Below are positions 1 to 11,100 of a DNA stretch of 64,000 nt, in pieces. The stretch is taken from contig JAVSML010021650.1 in NCBI GenBank assembly GCA_038503035.1, positions 372,001 through 436,000 on the forward strand, in the 5' to 3' direction. The first letter of the stretch is position 1, and the number at the start of each line of letters is the position of its first letter. A program made the position numbers and the translations under genes. This DNA comes from Crocodylus rhombifer (lineage: Eukaryota; Chordata; Crocodylia; Crocodylidae). The notes under the pieces are model-generated. The model did no database searches. It saw only the letters and a program-made list of their open reading frames with translations, and had not been told where the DNA came from.

Positions 1-2474
1 CGGGATTTGCTCGAGAAGCATCTATGGATGCACGCCAGCATTTTGGTCGCTTTACTAGCCACAGCATCGCATTGCAGGCTCATGTTCATCTTGTGGTCAA
101 TGATGACCCCCAAGTCTTTTTCTTCTGTAGTGCTAACCAATGTAGCACTGCTGAGCCTATAAGGGTGCTGCAGGTTTTTCCTCCCAAGGTGGAGAACCTT
201 GCATTTATCGGTGTTAAACACCATGAGGTTCTCATCTGCCCATTTGCTGAGCTTGTCCAGGTCAGCCTGGATCACCCGCCTATCTTCTGGCGTGGATGCT
301 TTGCTCCAAAGTTTGGTGTCATCGGCGAACTTGGCCAGTCCACTCCTGACTCCAATGTCCACATCATTAATGAAGATGTTGAACAGGATGGGTCCCAGGA
401 CAGAGCCTTGAGGGACCCCACTGGTCACAGGGCACCACGATGAGTGACTGCCATCAATTACAACCCTCTGGGTCCGACCACGGAGCCAATTTCCCAGCCA
501 GCGGATCGTGGTGGAGCCAAGGCCACAACTGGTCAGTTTGGCCAAGAGGTGATCATGGGATACCAGATCAAAAGCTTTTTTGAAGTCAAGATATATGACA
601 TCAATCTCTTCTTCCTCGTCCAGGTGATAGGTCACCTGGTCATAGAAGGAAATGAGATTGGTCAAACAAGACCTACCCGCAACAAACCCATGCTGGCTGT
701 CCCTTAGGATGTTAGCCTGGCCCAGTCCCTCAAGGATGGCCTCCTTAATAAACTTTTCTAAGATCTTCCCCAGGATAGAAGTCAGGCTAATGGGCCTGTA
801 GTTAGCCGGATCCACTCTCCTCCCTTTCTTGAAGATCGGCACCACATTGGCCTTCTTCCAGTCTTCGGGCACTACACCAGAGCACCAGGAGTTTTCAAAG
901 ATCCGTGCCAGGGGCTGGGCTATGACGCTCGCCAGCTCCTTGAGTACCCTGGGGTGCAGGTTGTCAGGGCCAGCTGACTTGAAGGTATCCAGCTTCTCAA
1001 GGTGTTCCTTCACGAGGTCAGCATTGATGGAGGGTAGGGGATCCCCCTCACCCAGATTTCCCTGTCCCATAGCAGGCATGGGCATCCCGTGTGACTGATG
1101 AAAGACTGACGCAAAGTACCTATTTAATAGGTTGGTTTTTTCCTGGGCGTCAGTTGTCAGTTGCCCCATCTGGTTTAGCAGGGGTCCAACACTGCCCTTG
1201 CTTTTCCTCCGGCTCCCCACATATCTGAAAAAGGACTTTTTGTTGTCCTTGATGCCTGAAGCTAGTTGGAGTTCAGTTGCAGCCTTGGCTTTCCTGGTTT
1301 GCTCCCTGCAGGACCGGACCAGCGCAGAGTAATCCTCCTTGGAGGTGAATCCCGTCCTCCATCCTTTGTAGGCTTTCCTTTTTAGCCACAGTAGGTCCGC
1401 TAGGTCTCTGGAGAGCCAGGGGGGCTGCTGTGCCTTCTTGCTGCCTTTCATCCATGTTGGAATAGATTTAGCTTGTGCACTGAGGATCACTTCCTTGAGA
1501 AGCAACCACTCTTCTTGAACTCCCATCTCCCTGGGGTCATGGTCCCTGAGGGCCTGACCGACTAGCCTCTTGAGCTTGTCAAAGTCGGCTTTTCTGAAGT
1601 CAAGGACTTCTGTGTTGCTGACTGACTTGCCAGCTTTACGGCGGATGGTGAAGGTGATCAGCTCATGGTCACTGTCACCCAACTTCCCATCAATCACTAG
1701 GTCGCCGATTAGGTCGTCCCCCGTAGCCAGTACCAGGTCAAGCAGCGCTTTGCCTCTCGTTGGCCCATAGACTTCTTGAGTCAGGTAGAGGTCATCCACG
1801 CACGAGAGAAAGCTTTGCACCCACTCAGATTTAGCTGAGTGATCTTCCCACGAGGTGTCCGGGTGATTGAAGTCACCCATGACAACCAAGGTCCTGGAGC
1901 AAGCGGCCTCAGTCAGTTCCTGGGCGAATTCCTGGTCAAGCTCGGGACTTTGAGTGGGAGGTCTGTAGTAGACTCCCACCGTTGTGTCCCCTGTGCCGAA
2001 TTCCCCACGAATTTTTACCCAGAGGGTCTCTAGCTGTCCATGCCGGTTGCCAACATCAGCTTGCAGGGACATGTAGCTTTCCTTCACATAGAGAGCTACA
2101 CCCCCGCCCCTTTTGTCAACACGATCCCTCCTGTACAGGGTATAGCCCTCTATACCCGTGGTCCAGTCATGGGTGGAGTCCCACCAGGTCTCCGTTATCC
2201 CAATGACATCATATTTCTTTGCACTGAGCAGGAGGACGAGCTCGTCCTGCTTGTTGCCCAGCCTCCTGGCATTAGTGTACAGGCAGGCAAGTGTGCCCTT
2301 GGGGGGTCTTGCCTTGCCCACAGATTGTGCCAGGGCTAGGGCAGGGGTGGGCTCCCTTAAGTGCCCCCTTAAGTGCCTTGTTCCGCTGGCTTTGCAAGGG
2401 CCGTTCAGCGGGCCAGCAGGGGCAGTAGTCCCCCCATCCCCCAGCGGGCTTAGTTTAAAGCCCGGTGGAGCAGG
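1..2474 (-). CDS. CR1 ORF2: AP endonuclease-reverse transcriptase, open across its visible length
   Basis: The - strand frame is open from just after a TGA at 2477-2475 down to position 1, about 824 codons, when I translate it piece by piece. Endonuclease signatures appear in order: TNAR and TETWWD (about 2285-2180), GDFNHPD (about 1880-1860) and GDSDHE (about 1680). Reverse transcriptase motifs follow: YLDFKKAFD (about 590), [13 protein letters not shown] (about 420) and FADDTK (about 325-310), so the catalytic Asp pair is kept. In this family the enzyme nicks target DNA and copies its own RNA there. Oddities: the first in-frame ATG is only near 2075, inside the endonuclease domain, so the start is unclear. 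No stop is reached because the frame leaves the window. Confidence 0.85.
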
Positions 2475-2737
2475 TCAGCCAGCCTGGCTGAGAAGAGCCT
2501 CCTCCCCAGGGGAGAGAGGTGGAGGCCATCTCTTCCCAGCAGCTCGCTGCTTCTCTCTCCAAAGAGCGGGCTGTGGTCATGGAAGCCAAAGCCTTCCCGA
2601 TAACACCAGCGCCGCAGTCTTTGGTTCACCGCGTGGATCCTCCTCTCCCTCCTCAGCCCATAGCCCAAGACTGGGAGGATCGACGAAAACACCACCTGAG
2701 CTCCCAGATCGGCTGCAAGGGGGACCCTGGGTGCCCC
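2450..2737 (-). pseudogene. CR1 ORF1, C-terminal fragment (SGNH esterase-like)
   Basis: The - strand frame ending in TAA at 2452-2450 carries the C-terminal end of a CR1 ORF1. It includes a RDGLHLSPLGRRLF stretch, whose Asp-x-x-His matches the last catalytic block of the SGNH/GDSL esterase domain found in CR1 ORF1 proteins. The N-terminal part is missing: upstream of about 2737 the frame runs on through unrelated hAT-like sequence, so the long reading frame extending to 2908 is a chimera. It overlaps the start of the ORF2 frame in a different phase. Confidence 0.7.
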
Positions 2738-3121
2738 CCCCCCAACCAGACCCAGAAGGCACCAGTCACCAAGCTGAGGGGTATGGGGGGGCCCCGAACA
2801 CTCCCCAGCAGACCCGGGGGTGGACCAGAAGTGCTTCTGTTCCATTTCTGGGTCTGCTGATGAGCACACTGGGGAGCCACCCATGCTTCTGTGGGATGCT
2901 CCATGCACCCCAGCATCACAGCACTCACAAGTTCCTGCTACCTAGAAAGATGTAGAAAAGACATTTAAAGCTGTGTCTATGTCTGAATCTCTGAATCTTT
3001 CCGAATTGATTCGGAGAGATTAAAGGGTCCTCTGAATTGATTCAGATTCAGAGATTTGGCCAGCGAATGGGGCCAAATCTCCACCAAACTGAATCAGAGA
3101 CCAAAGCTTTGCACAGCCCTG
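2738..3121. mobile_element. hAT-like non-autonomous element, right half (same family as 47803-48578)
   Basis: This matches the right half of the complete element at 47803-48578. Shared features are the coding-like GC stretch, the AAAGCTGTGTCTATG segment, the repeated GATTCGGAGAG and GAATTGATTCGG words, and the end TTTGCACAGCCCTG at about 3108-3121. The inverted end CAGGGCTGTGCAAA is of hAT type. The left half is absent here because the CR1 at 1-2737 was inserted in it. Confidence 0.7.
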
Positions 3122-3276
3122 GTACCTGCCTGTCAATGCTAGGGCCTCACTTCCTGACTTGTGGGTGTATTTTTTAATAGTTTATCTTCAGAAGCCTTCT
3201 CTTATGCAAACAGAGACATGGAGCAGGTTCTAAACCCACTGGATGATACTCTCATTCAGAAACATGCCATCAGTGG

Positions 3277-3394
3277 GTGCATCTACGTGTTCACTTTACT
3301 GCAGAGTAGACTAATTAGCTCATCAGTAAAGCATCACAGTTTACACATACACCGGTATTAGGGAACAGTAAACTAAGGGAAATAGTCCCTAAGG
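3277..3394. mobile_element. Palindromic DNA element (family D), left part
   Basis: Starts with GGGTGCATCTACGTG and contains AGTAGACTAATTAGCTC followed by CAGTAAA, shared with the copies at 32129 and 56487. It stops where CR1 sequence begins near 3395 and resumes at 4670. Confidence 0.6.
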
Positions 3395-4669
3395 GACTGC
3401 ATCGTTAGGGGCAACCAACACGGGTTCATCAGTGGCAGGTCCTGTCAGACCAACCTGGTGGCCTTTTATGATCAGATCACCAAATCATTAGATGCAGGGG
3501 TAGCAGTGGACATAGTCTTCCTGGACTTCCGGAAGGCTTTTGACTCTCTCTCACCCCGTTCTCATCAAGAAACTGGGGGACTGCGGTGTCGACACCCACA
3601 CAGTCAAATGGGTCGCCAACTGGGTGGAGGGGCTGCACCCAGACGGTGGTAGTGGATGGGTCATTTTCAACCTGGAGGGATGTGGGCAGTGGGGTCCCCC
3701 AGGGCTCGGTCCTCGGGCCCGCGCTGTTCAACATCTTCGTCAGTGACTTGGACGAGGGGGTAAAAAGCACCCTGTTCAAATTTGCTGATGACACTAAGAT
3801 GTGGGGGGATGTGGGCATGCTAGAAAGAAGCTACAGACTATAGTCGGACCTAGACAGGTTACAGGGGTGGGCGGACGAGAATAGGATGAGATTCAACACA
3901 GACAAGTGCAAAGTGATGCACCTGGGGAGGAACAACCGGCACCATACCTACAGGTTGGGGAACTCCCCTCTTGTCAGCACAGAGGTGGAAAAGGATCTTG
4001 GAGTCATCATTGACTCCAAGATGAACATGGGCCGGCAATGTGGGGAGGCAGTCAGGAAGGCCAACTGTACCTTGTCATGCATCCACAGATGCATCTCGAC
4101 CAGGTCCAAGGAGGTGATTCTCCCCCTCTATGAGGCACTGGTCAGGCCGCAGCTGGAGTACTGCGTCCAGTTCTGGGCACCGCACGTCAAGAGGGATGTT
4201 GACAGCATGCAGAGGGTCCAGAGGAGGCCACTTGCATGATCAGGGGACAGCAGGGCAGGCCCTATGAGGAAAGGCTACGGGACCTGAACCTGTTCAGCCT
4301 CCACAAGAGAAGGCTGAGGGGGGATCCAGTGGCCTGTTATAAACTAGTCAGGGGGGACCAGCAGGCATTGGGGGAGTCCCTGTTCCCCCGAGCACTGCCA
4401 GGAGTGACCAGGAATAACGGTCACAAGCTGGCGGAGGGTAGATTTAGGCTGGATATAAGGAGGTGCTACTTCACGGTCAGGGCGGCTAGGGTCTGGAACC
4501 AACTTCCAAGAGAAGTGGTGCAGGCTCCTACCCTGGGGGTCTTTAAGAGGAGGCTAGATGAACACCTTGCTGGGGTCGTTTGACCCCATTGCTCTTTCCT
4601 GCCATGGCAGGGGGTCGGACTAGATGATCTACTCAGGTCCCTTCCAACCCTAGAAACTATGAAACTATA
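3395..4669 (+). mobile_element. CR1 LINE (subfamily B), 5'-truncated, decayed
   Basis: Reverse transcriptase remnants on the + strand: [21 protein letters not shown] text near 3425, FLDFRKAFD near 3520, [13 protein letters not shown] near 3690, FADDTKMW near 3780, then the C-terminal RT region to about 4580. At least three frame breaks occur (near 3545-3600, a TAG at about 3841, and near 4235). The 3' end is a typical CR1 tail, GGTCCCTTCCAACCCT followed by short AACTATGAAACTATAA-type repeats. Confidence 0.9.
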
Positions 4670-4934
4670 ATTAACTCCATCATTGGATAGTACTGTTGAG
4701 GACAGTATTACCTTATGACAGAGTACTCTACTGTGCTGAAACACATGTGTAGATCATGACTGCGGGTGGGGCATAAATTGAACCTGGTCAGCCCAGCCAG
4801 CTGGGGTCTGCTCCACTCCAGCTCAAATTGCTGCTATCCCAGGCATTGTGTAGACGCGGTTGGAAGCAGTTGACTTCAGTGTGAACTGCTCTGGAGTTTA
4901 TTGTGTTGCATTAATTGCATGTGTAGATATACCC
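4670..4934. mobile_element. Palindromic DNA element (family D), right part
   Basis: Resumes the element broken at 3394. The GGATAGTACTGTTGAGGACAG stretch lines up with 32240-32270, and the end (GGAGTTTATTGTGTTGCATT, then GTGTAGATATACCC) lines up with the right ends at 32594 and 56973. Its last bases are an inverted copy of the left terminus. Confidence 0.6.
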
Positions 4935-5557
4935 AGTGTAAGGCAGGCTGCCCGTTCTCTGATGTCCCATTGCTAGGAAGATCGGAAAGGAGCCATTGGA
5001 AGGAACATGGTCTGGCATATCCAGGGAGAGGAGGTTTGATTCTCCTGGGGATTTAATGTGAGCGCTCAGCTGAATGCAGCAGTGCAGAGGCATCTTTTGC
5101 TGCACTGGGATTCTACTTTTTGTTTTATTCTTCCTCGGGACTAAAAGGAGGATGGAGCATCGTAAGCAAAGGGACGTCTGGGTTCAGCAGTCTCACTTTC
5201 TATTGCTAACCTTGACCCTAAAACTCTCTTGATATGCTTCCTTTTCTGCACAGGGAAATTATGTAAAAAGAAATCTTTCTGGCCACAGATGGAGCTACCA
5301 TGAGTGAAGGATGAAGGCCATTGGCATAACTGTCAAGCATTCATGCTGTTTACTTGTCCACCTCAAATATTTTTAATTTTACCCATCTATTTCTGTGAAA
5401 TAAACCTAGTCTTCTTTGTCTGGGGGATTTGCTGTAACATGGGTGTGGAAGGATTCACTTTGAGTTTTGACAGTGTAAGTGGTTGTTTAATTTTCAACTA
5501 TTTTTTTCTGTTTTTAGCCACTTTGTTATTTGTTATCACAAAAGCCATCCAGTGAAT

Positions 5558-5705
5558 TGTTTAACCATTTTCCAGATAGAGAAACTGAGCAAAAGAATAG
5601 AGGAGAGGCTTCTTGAAGGGTACTCTGCAGCCAAGTGTCAGAGGAGGGACTCAAACTAGGACCCCTGTGTCCCAATCCAGCACCCTATCTTCTGCTCCTC
5701 AGTGC
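5558..5705 (+). repeat. MIR-like CORE-SINE remnant
   Basis: Contains the pattern of a MIR on its sense strand: a CCATTTTCCAGATAGAGAAACTGAG stretch (5568-5592), then AGTGTCAGAGGAGGGACTCAA and the ACCCCTGTGTCCCAATCC tail. Strongly diverged. Confidence 0.55.
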
Positions 5706-6197
5706 CTGTGGAAAGCTAGATCTTCAGCAGTGTTTGTGCTAAATCTGTGTCTGAATACTCAGAGTTCATAATTTCAAGCACTTCTCAAATAGTGTCAGCA
5801 ATGAAACCTAACAGCTGCACCTACTTTGCACCCCTAGTTATGGATTTAGGCATCTAGCTTTAAGCTTCAGGTTTAAGAATTCAGCTTCATTTGCCTGCAA
5901 GTGCAAGGTGTGTGCAACTCCTCTAATTGTTAATGAGGGAGATTTTGCCTTTGATTTTGGCTGGAAGGAGAAATCGGCTACTATCAGCCTAGTTTTCAGA
6001 GCCAGTTGCTAACTAGCATGTGAGAGCTCCCCCTTCTGATGAACTACTGCTCCTTCCCAGAGCTTCATCCACTGGTGCTGATGTCGCAAGTCATGAAGGC
6101 ACATCGGGAAAGTAAAGAAAGGTGGCATTGTCCTTGAACCCTATGGAGACAAGAGGCAGATCTGAGGATTAGCTAATATTTGTAGTGCTTTGAACAT

Positions 6198-6250
6198 CTA
6201 GCCCCAGTGCAAATGCCCAGTCCAAACTAGCCCCAGTGCGAATGCCCAGT
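6198..6250 (+). repeat. Short tandem duplication, 24-base core
   Basis: CTAGCCCCAGTGCAAATGCC plus CAGT at 6198-6221 recurs with one A-to-G change at 6227-6250. Confidence 0.85.
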
Positions 6251-7811
6251 TTTACAGGTGGGTCACCTAAATTGGGACGCTCCTTCCTGTACTGTGACCA
6301 CTTGGTTTATTACTAGACCAAACAAGCAGCCATTTTTCATGCCAAGGTGGGAATTAAAGCACCCTGGGTGGAAGGAGAGCGGCTCTGAAATACCTAAGTG
6401 ATTTAAGAGCACAAAGCCTTTGTCTTGGGTACTTTATTTGTAACACTAAGCCCCTTAAGATTCCTAGCCATATGCTGTGGCTTAGGAAGTTTAGAAAAAG
6501 TTCCCCTGACTGAACTGGAAGGATGTGCCCATGGCTGCTGTGCTATCATAAAAGAATGTTTTCTGTGAAAGGGAGTACGTCCTGTCTCCTCAGCATTGCT
6601 GCATGGTTACTCACCTGTCTCCCTTCCCTGGAGAGCCTTTTCCCACATTTTGCCCTCCATCTTGAACAGATTTTTTCTGATATTTCTATGGCAGGGGAAG
6701 ACTCTTAAGGTGTGACCAGTGAGAAACTTCCAATGTCATTTGTAATGCATTCAGATCTCTCTCACCTAAGCTACTACAACTTGAGGACTCTGTAGTGTAA
6801 GTAGCCCTGTGACTGAGAGCAAATGGGCCTTCTCCACAGTTTCCTGAGACCACTGGGACTCTGTGTGCATACCTTGCAGCTCATAAAAGTACTATTTTTC
6901 TCACCTCAGTCAAGTTGCTAGCGTGTCCCAGCATGCATGGGTTGTGCCACTTTTATTGGGAGGCTTGATGTACCAAAAGATTAAACGGGGTAAATCATCC
7001 TAACAGGTTTGGCACTGGATGGTCACTACTTCTCCCCATCATTAATCGTGGACAGGACAATAAGAGGTAAAGGCAGAACAGTCCTGTGCACAAATAGCAA
7101 ATACCAGGTTCCTGTAAATGGAGATGAGAAAAACATCCCAGGTTGTTTCATATATGCCTGTTCCTGAGCTGCAGGGCTTGTTTGGCAATATTGTTGGGAG
7201 AGAGATTAAACAAGCTTTTGGGCTTTATATTCCCTTCCCTAGGTTTAGGAAAGAAGCAGATACAGCCTAAACTAAATAACAGGTAAAACAGTGACTTTTG
7301 TTTAAGCCCAGTATGTAAATTAAAATACTTAAAGAAGGGGAAGAAAGCAGTAGATCTGTGGAGCAAAGAAAAACTGCTGAAATAACAGACAGAAAAGATT
7401 TGTTTGTTTAAACCAAACTGGGTGCATAAGAAGGGAAGGGAATTTACTACAGGGTTGTACTGTGGCATCTCTTAAGCAGTGTTCAGATATGGAGTGAGTG
7501 ACAGGCTTTGCCCTCCTGGGTTTATAATGTAAGAGACAAGGCATGGTAGAGAAGACAAAAAGGTAGGCAGAGGGATGGATGAGGAAAAGTAGCAAAAGCC
7601 ATGAGAGGATTCAGTTGTACATACGCTGCTCCTCACCAGCTTAGAACTGTAACTCCTAAGTGGGAGAAGGTACGGTGGTGGTTTTGGACTGAGAGGGGTA
7701 AGTGCAAAGATGCCGGTGGGGAAGCAGAAATAGGGTGGTGGAAACTGCCCTCCTTGGTAGAGGAGTCAGTATCACAGCAGGGTGTAAATTGGGCATCTGT
7801 ACAAAGTTGGG

Positions 7812-8120
7812 CCTGCTCCAATACATTCTAACTAGCACCTAATTCAATAAATTAGAATTATTTAGCCTAATTGATTCATTAAAACACTCTAGCTGCCTCA
7901 GCATCACTTATATTCAGCGTCCCCACATTCCAAAATGGCGGCGGGGACGCTTTAACTAAAACTCATCAAATGAGCTTCAGTAAAAGCACCTCTGCTGCCT
8001 TTTTGAAGCACGAGACACTGTGTACGTGAGATGCTGCAGGCATTTTAATTAGAGCAGCTTCCGAGAGCCACGCTAATTAAAACACCCCATCCCTATCCTG
8101 GAGCATGTGTAAAGACACCC
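7812..8120. mobile_element. Palindromic DNA element (family C), left end incomplete
   Basis: The right end GGAGCATGTGTAAAGACACC and the internal words TTTAATTAGAGCAGC and CAAAATGGCGGCGGGGACGC are shared with 41488-41636 and the split copy at 47755-48809. The left terminus is not clear. Confidence 0.5.
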
Positions 8121-11100
8121 AAACAGTGAGTGAGCCAGGGCTCCTGTCCTGGCTTCAAAAGTTGGGATAAAAATCTTGTGCTTGAAGTCATGGAGGCAAT
8201 AGAGGGACTTTGGATGGGAGCTTCCAAAAGGCTAAGCATCAGCCTCTTTCTGCAAATAGGAACATTTACACTGGCTTCAGTGGGATGAGAGTTGGGCAAA
8301 GGACGGGATTTCCCAAAGCACTCAGCTTGTGGGAAATTGCACATGATGGTTTTGCTGGCAAGACATCAGTGGCCTTTAGTGTAGGAGAAACGTTCCTGCA
8401 AAGAGGGTCTGCTGCCCTGGAGATGCGTGAGCTGCATCCATGACAAATGAGGAGCTTCTGAAGAAAGCCCCGTGGGACAGTAACAGGGTTTTTCATAACA
8501 AGTCTCTCCCTCAGACACTTGATATTTCATCAGTAGTCTGTGCTTTTGATGCAGTCAGAGAGCTCTATGCATGCCCTATTCACGTATGTGGTAGTGACAA
8601 TTGTGGGAAGTGGCACAGTCATGTGACAAACAGCATTTATGGGTAGTTCTGACTTGCTCCGGGGGCTCTGTCTGTGGTTTCAGACACCCACAATTTGCTC
8701 TAACATTGAGACTAATCCAATTCAAACAAATGCAATTTGGAGAAGTGGAATTTCCCAACTTCCCTGTACCCCTCCCTCCTATCGAATTGCTGCACTGATC
8801 CAAGGTGCTGGAGGATCATTCTTTGGCCTGGGATCAATAATTCAAGGTCTGCTATCTTGTGACTCGTCAGGGCTAGATGCAAGTTCCTTGTACTTTGAGA
8901 AAGAAAGGCAATCTCCCTAATAAGGCCTTTGCTTCTAGCCTTGGTATAGGATTTCTGAACTTGAAACCAGTGTCACATATAGAAAGTTATTCTTGGTAGT
9001 GTGGTGAGGGTTACTAATGTAAAAGGTTGTTTAGACTGGAAAATTAAATTGGTGCTAGTGTATGAGCTTGAGCGGTTGTTATAGCTAATGTGATGCTAAA
9101 TGCTTACTGTAAACAGGGATTTTAGGCTTAACCATGACAAGCTGCTGTGATGATAAGTATGACTTCCCCTGTCTACTTCGACTGCTAAGACTTTCTTAAC
9201 TTCCTTTCGCTGCAACTCGTTACAATTGTAATCAAACTTGATGTAATTTTTCTGGTGTTGACCAGTCTGTTTGTTTTAATTTTTCCTCTCCCTCTTAAAG
9301 CCCACGCATGATTCTTAGTAATAAGGGAGCCTAGCAGGGAAAGAGTAGACTAATAGTACCCAGGAGTGTTAGAAATGAGTCTGAACTAAACCAGATTGCC
9401 GGGCACAAGATACATTCTGGGATCCCCTGCTTTGTGACTGCCTAGTCCCATGGTAATGATGCTGTTTCCATTACTGATCATCTCAGGAACTTCTGCTTGC
9501 GGGTGACTGTTCTCTCAACATTTTGGTGGTTCTGACGCAGGAGTCCTAGTGAGAACCACCTATACAGTCACCTGAAATGATTGCCTACCAACTTCTCTCC
9601 CCAGTGCTCTCACAGAGGGAGTTGCCAATATTAACATCTGTCACTTAACCCTGCTTTAAGCTTATACATTATCTTCATGTTGTCACCCTTTAGATGCCTG
9701 TTTAACTTCCACCTATTGCAGNNNNNNNNNNGTGAGAGGAGGGCTGTGTGTGATGGTCTCCCCAGGGCACAGCCTGTCTTGGTGATTTATTTTTGCTTAG
9801 TGGCTAGAGCAGAGCTGATACTGCTGGTTCTCATTATGCTGGAGCAGAAGGAATTTAATTTAATGTCAACAGACTTGGGGGCGGGGACCTGGCCACTTGC
9901 TGATTTGCCTAATGTGGAAGGAAGTAGTAAAGTGTGGATAAATGGGAGTAGCACATGGCTAAGAGTCCCTGCCACATTACCTGCACCCAAGCATTCAGGA
10001 GAATCAAACAACAAAAGAGGAAACACCTTTTTTTCTTTAAAAAGTCTTCTCCTGCTGCCATCACATTGCCTTTTGCCAGATAACTCCTTTCTACCTATCC
10101 CAGTAGAGAGATCCTGTGTTGTCATTGGTGCTACAGAGGAAATATCTGAGCAGAAGTGGAGCCCTGTCTGACAGGGAGTCTCTTGCAGTCCTCTGGTGGT
10201 CCTGTCACCGCAGCTTCTGCTCTCTCCCCAGTGCCAGGTGGCATCATCAAGTCCAGCCCATGTTTCTGGGACCCACCCCAGTGCTTTTTGGTACTCTGTT
10301 GCTCCTTGCTGGGTAGCCATATATTGTGGATAACCTGCCTTGGGGTGTTGTACTCAGTGTTACTGGGGAACCACTGACGTGGGAAAGAAACAGGTCCCTG
10401 TGTTGTTACCAATGTATGTGTTTGGGTCCTACTTTTGAGCTCTTTGTCATACCTGGAAAAAAAATTGGATCTCCATGGTTCTCTGCATCTTGAGGAAGGG
10501 AGGGAGGAGAGTTCTGCTTGATTATCCATGACAGGTCATTTAGCAGGGCATTCAAGTTCCATGAAAAATCTTGAGTCTCTTTGTGTGTTGATTCATTTGG
10601 ATGCGAGTTGCTCCTTTCCCTTTCATTTGTCCTTTCTTTCTCTCCCTTTAGTGATTGCTCTCTGCTTCTCTCCCCAGTGCTCTGCTCCTACTTTGTGCAC
10701 CCTCCAGAGGTTAAATGGCTTCATACGAATGTTCTTCTCTGTTGACACCAACTGCATCCCTCTTCCGCGGTGCTGGCGGGAGGGGGGAGGATTCCACAAA
10801 CAAGGACTGCTCAGTCAAGCCCCGCTTTCCAGGTCAGGGAAGCCAGCCAGGACTCTCTTTTCTCTTGCTGTCCAGGGGGACGTTGTGGTTTCAGAGGGAA
10901 AATGAACGTGACCATTACCCGAGTTCAAAAGTCATTGCCCTAAGCTGAGGACATCTTCCACAATTCTGTGTCGTGGAGGAGGTGGCTCTGGGCATATTGT
11001 TCCCATCCTGAAGGAGCAGTAGGATGAGACTTTTGAATAAGGCAGGGTTAGGAAATGCCCATCTGAAAACAAAGCAGGAGGAGATGTGTCCTCTAGAGAA

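Larger units (their letters stand above)
1..2737 (-). mobile_element. CR1 LINE (subfamily A here), 5'-truncated, running off the left edge
   Basis: Read on the - strand, this is a CR1-clade non-LTR retrotransposon: the end of ORF1 (2737-2450), then ORF2 with endonuclease and reverse transcriptase (2474 to 1). The 5' end is cut inside ORF1 near 2737, where the sequence changes abruptly to a hAT-like repeat. By comparison with the related copy at 37068-39568, about 560 bases (the end of ORF2 and the 3' tail) should lie left of the window. The + strand reading frames over this interval are antisense shadows. Confidence 0.9.
4935..7811. other. Intergenic, no gene seen
   Basis: AT-rich unique-looking sequence. 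Reading frames are short and match nothing I recognise. It holds one MIR-like SINE and a small duplication, listed separately. Confidence 0.6.

Noticed and set aside
24..1332. Several + strand frames
   Set aside because: They are antisense to the CR1 ORF2 on the - strand and have no independent signature.
2158..2955. 265-codon + strand frame
   Set aside because: Covers the CR1/hAT junction in antisense; low-complexity Pro/Ser/Gly composition only.
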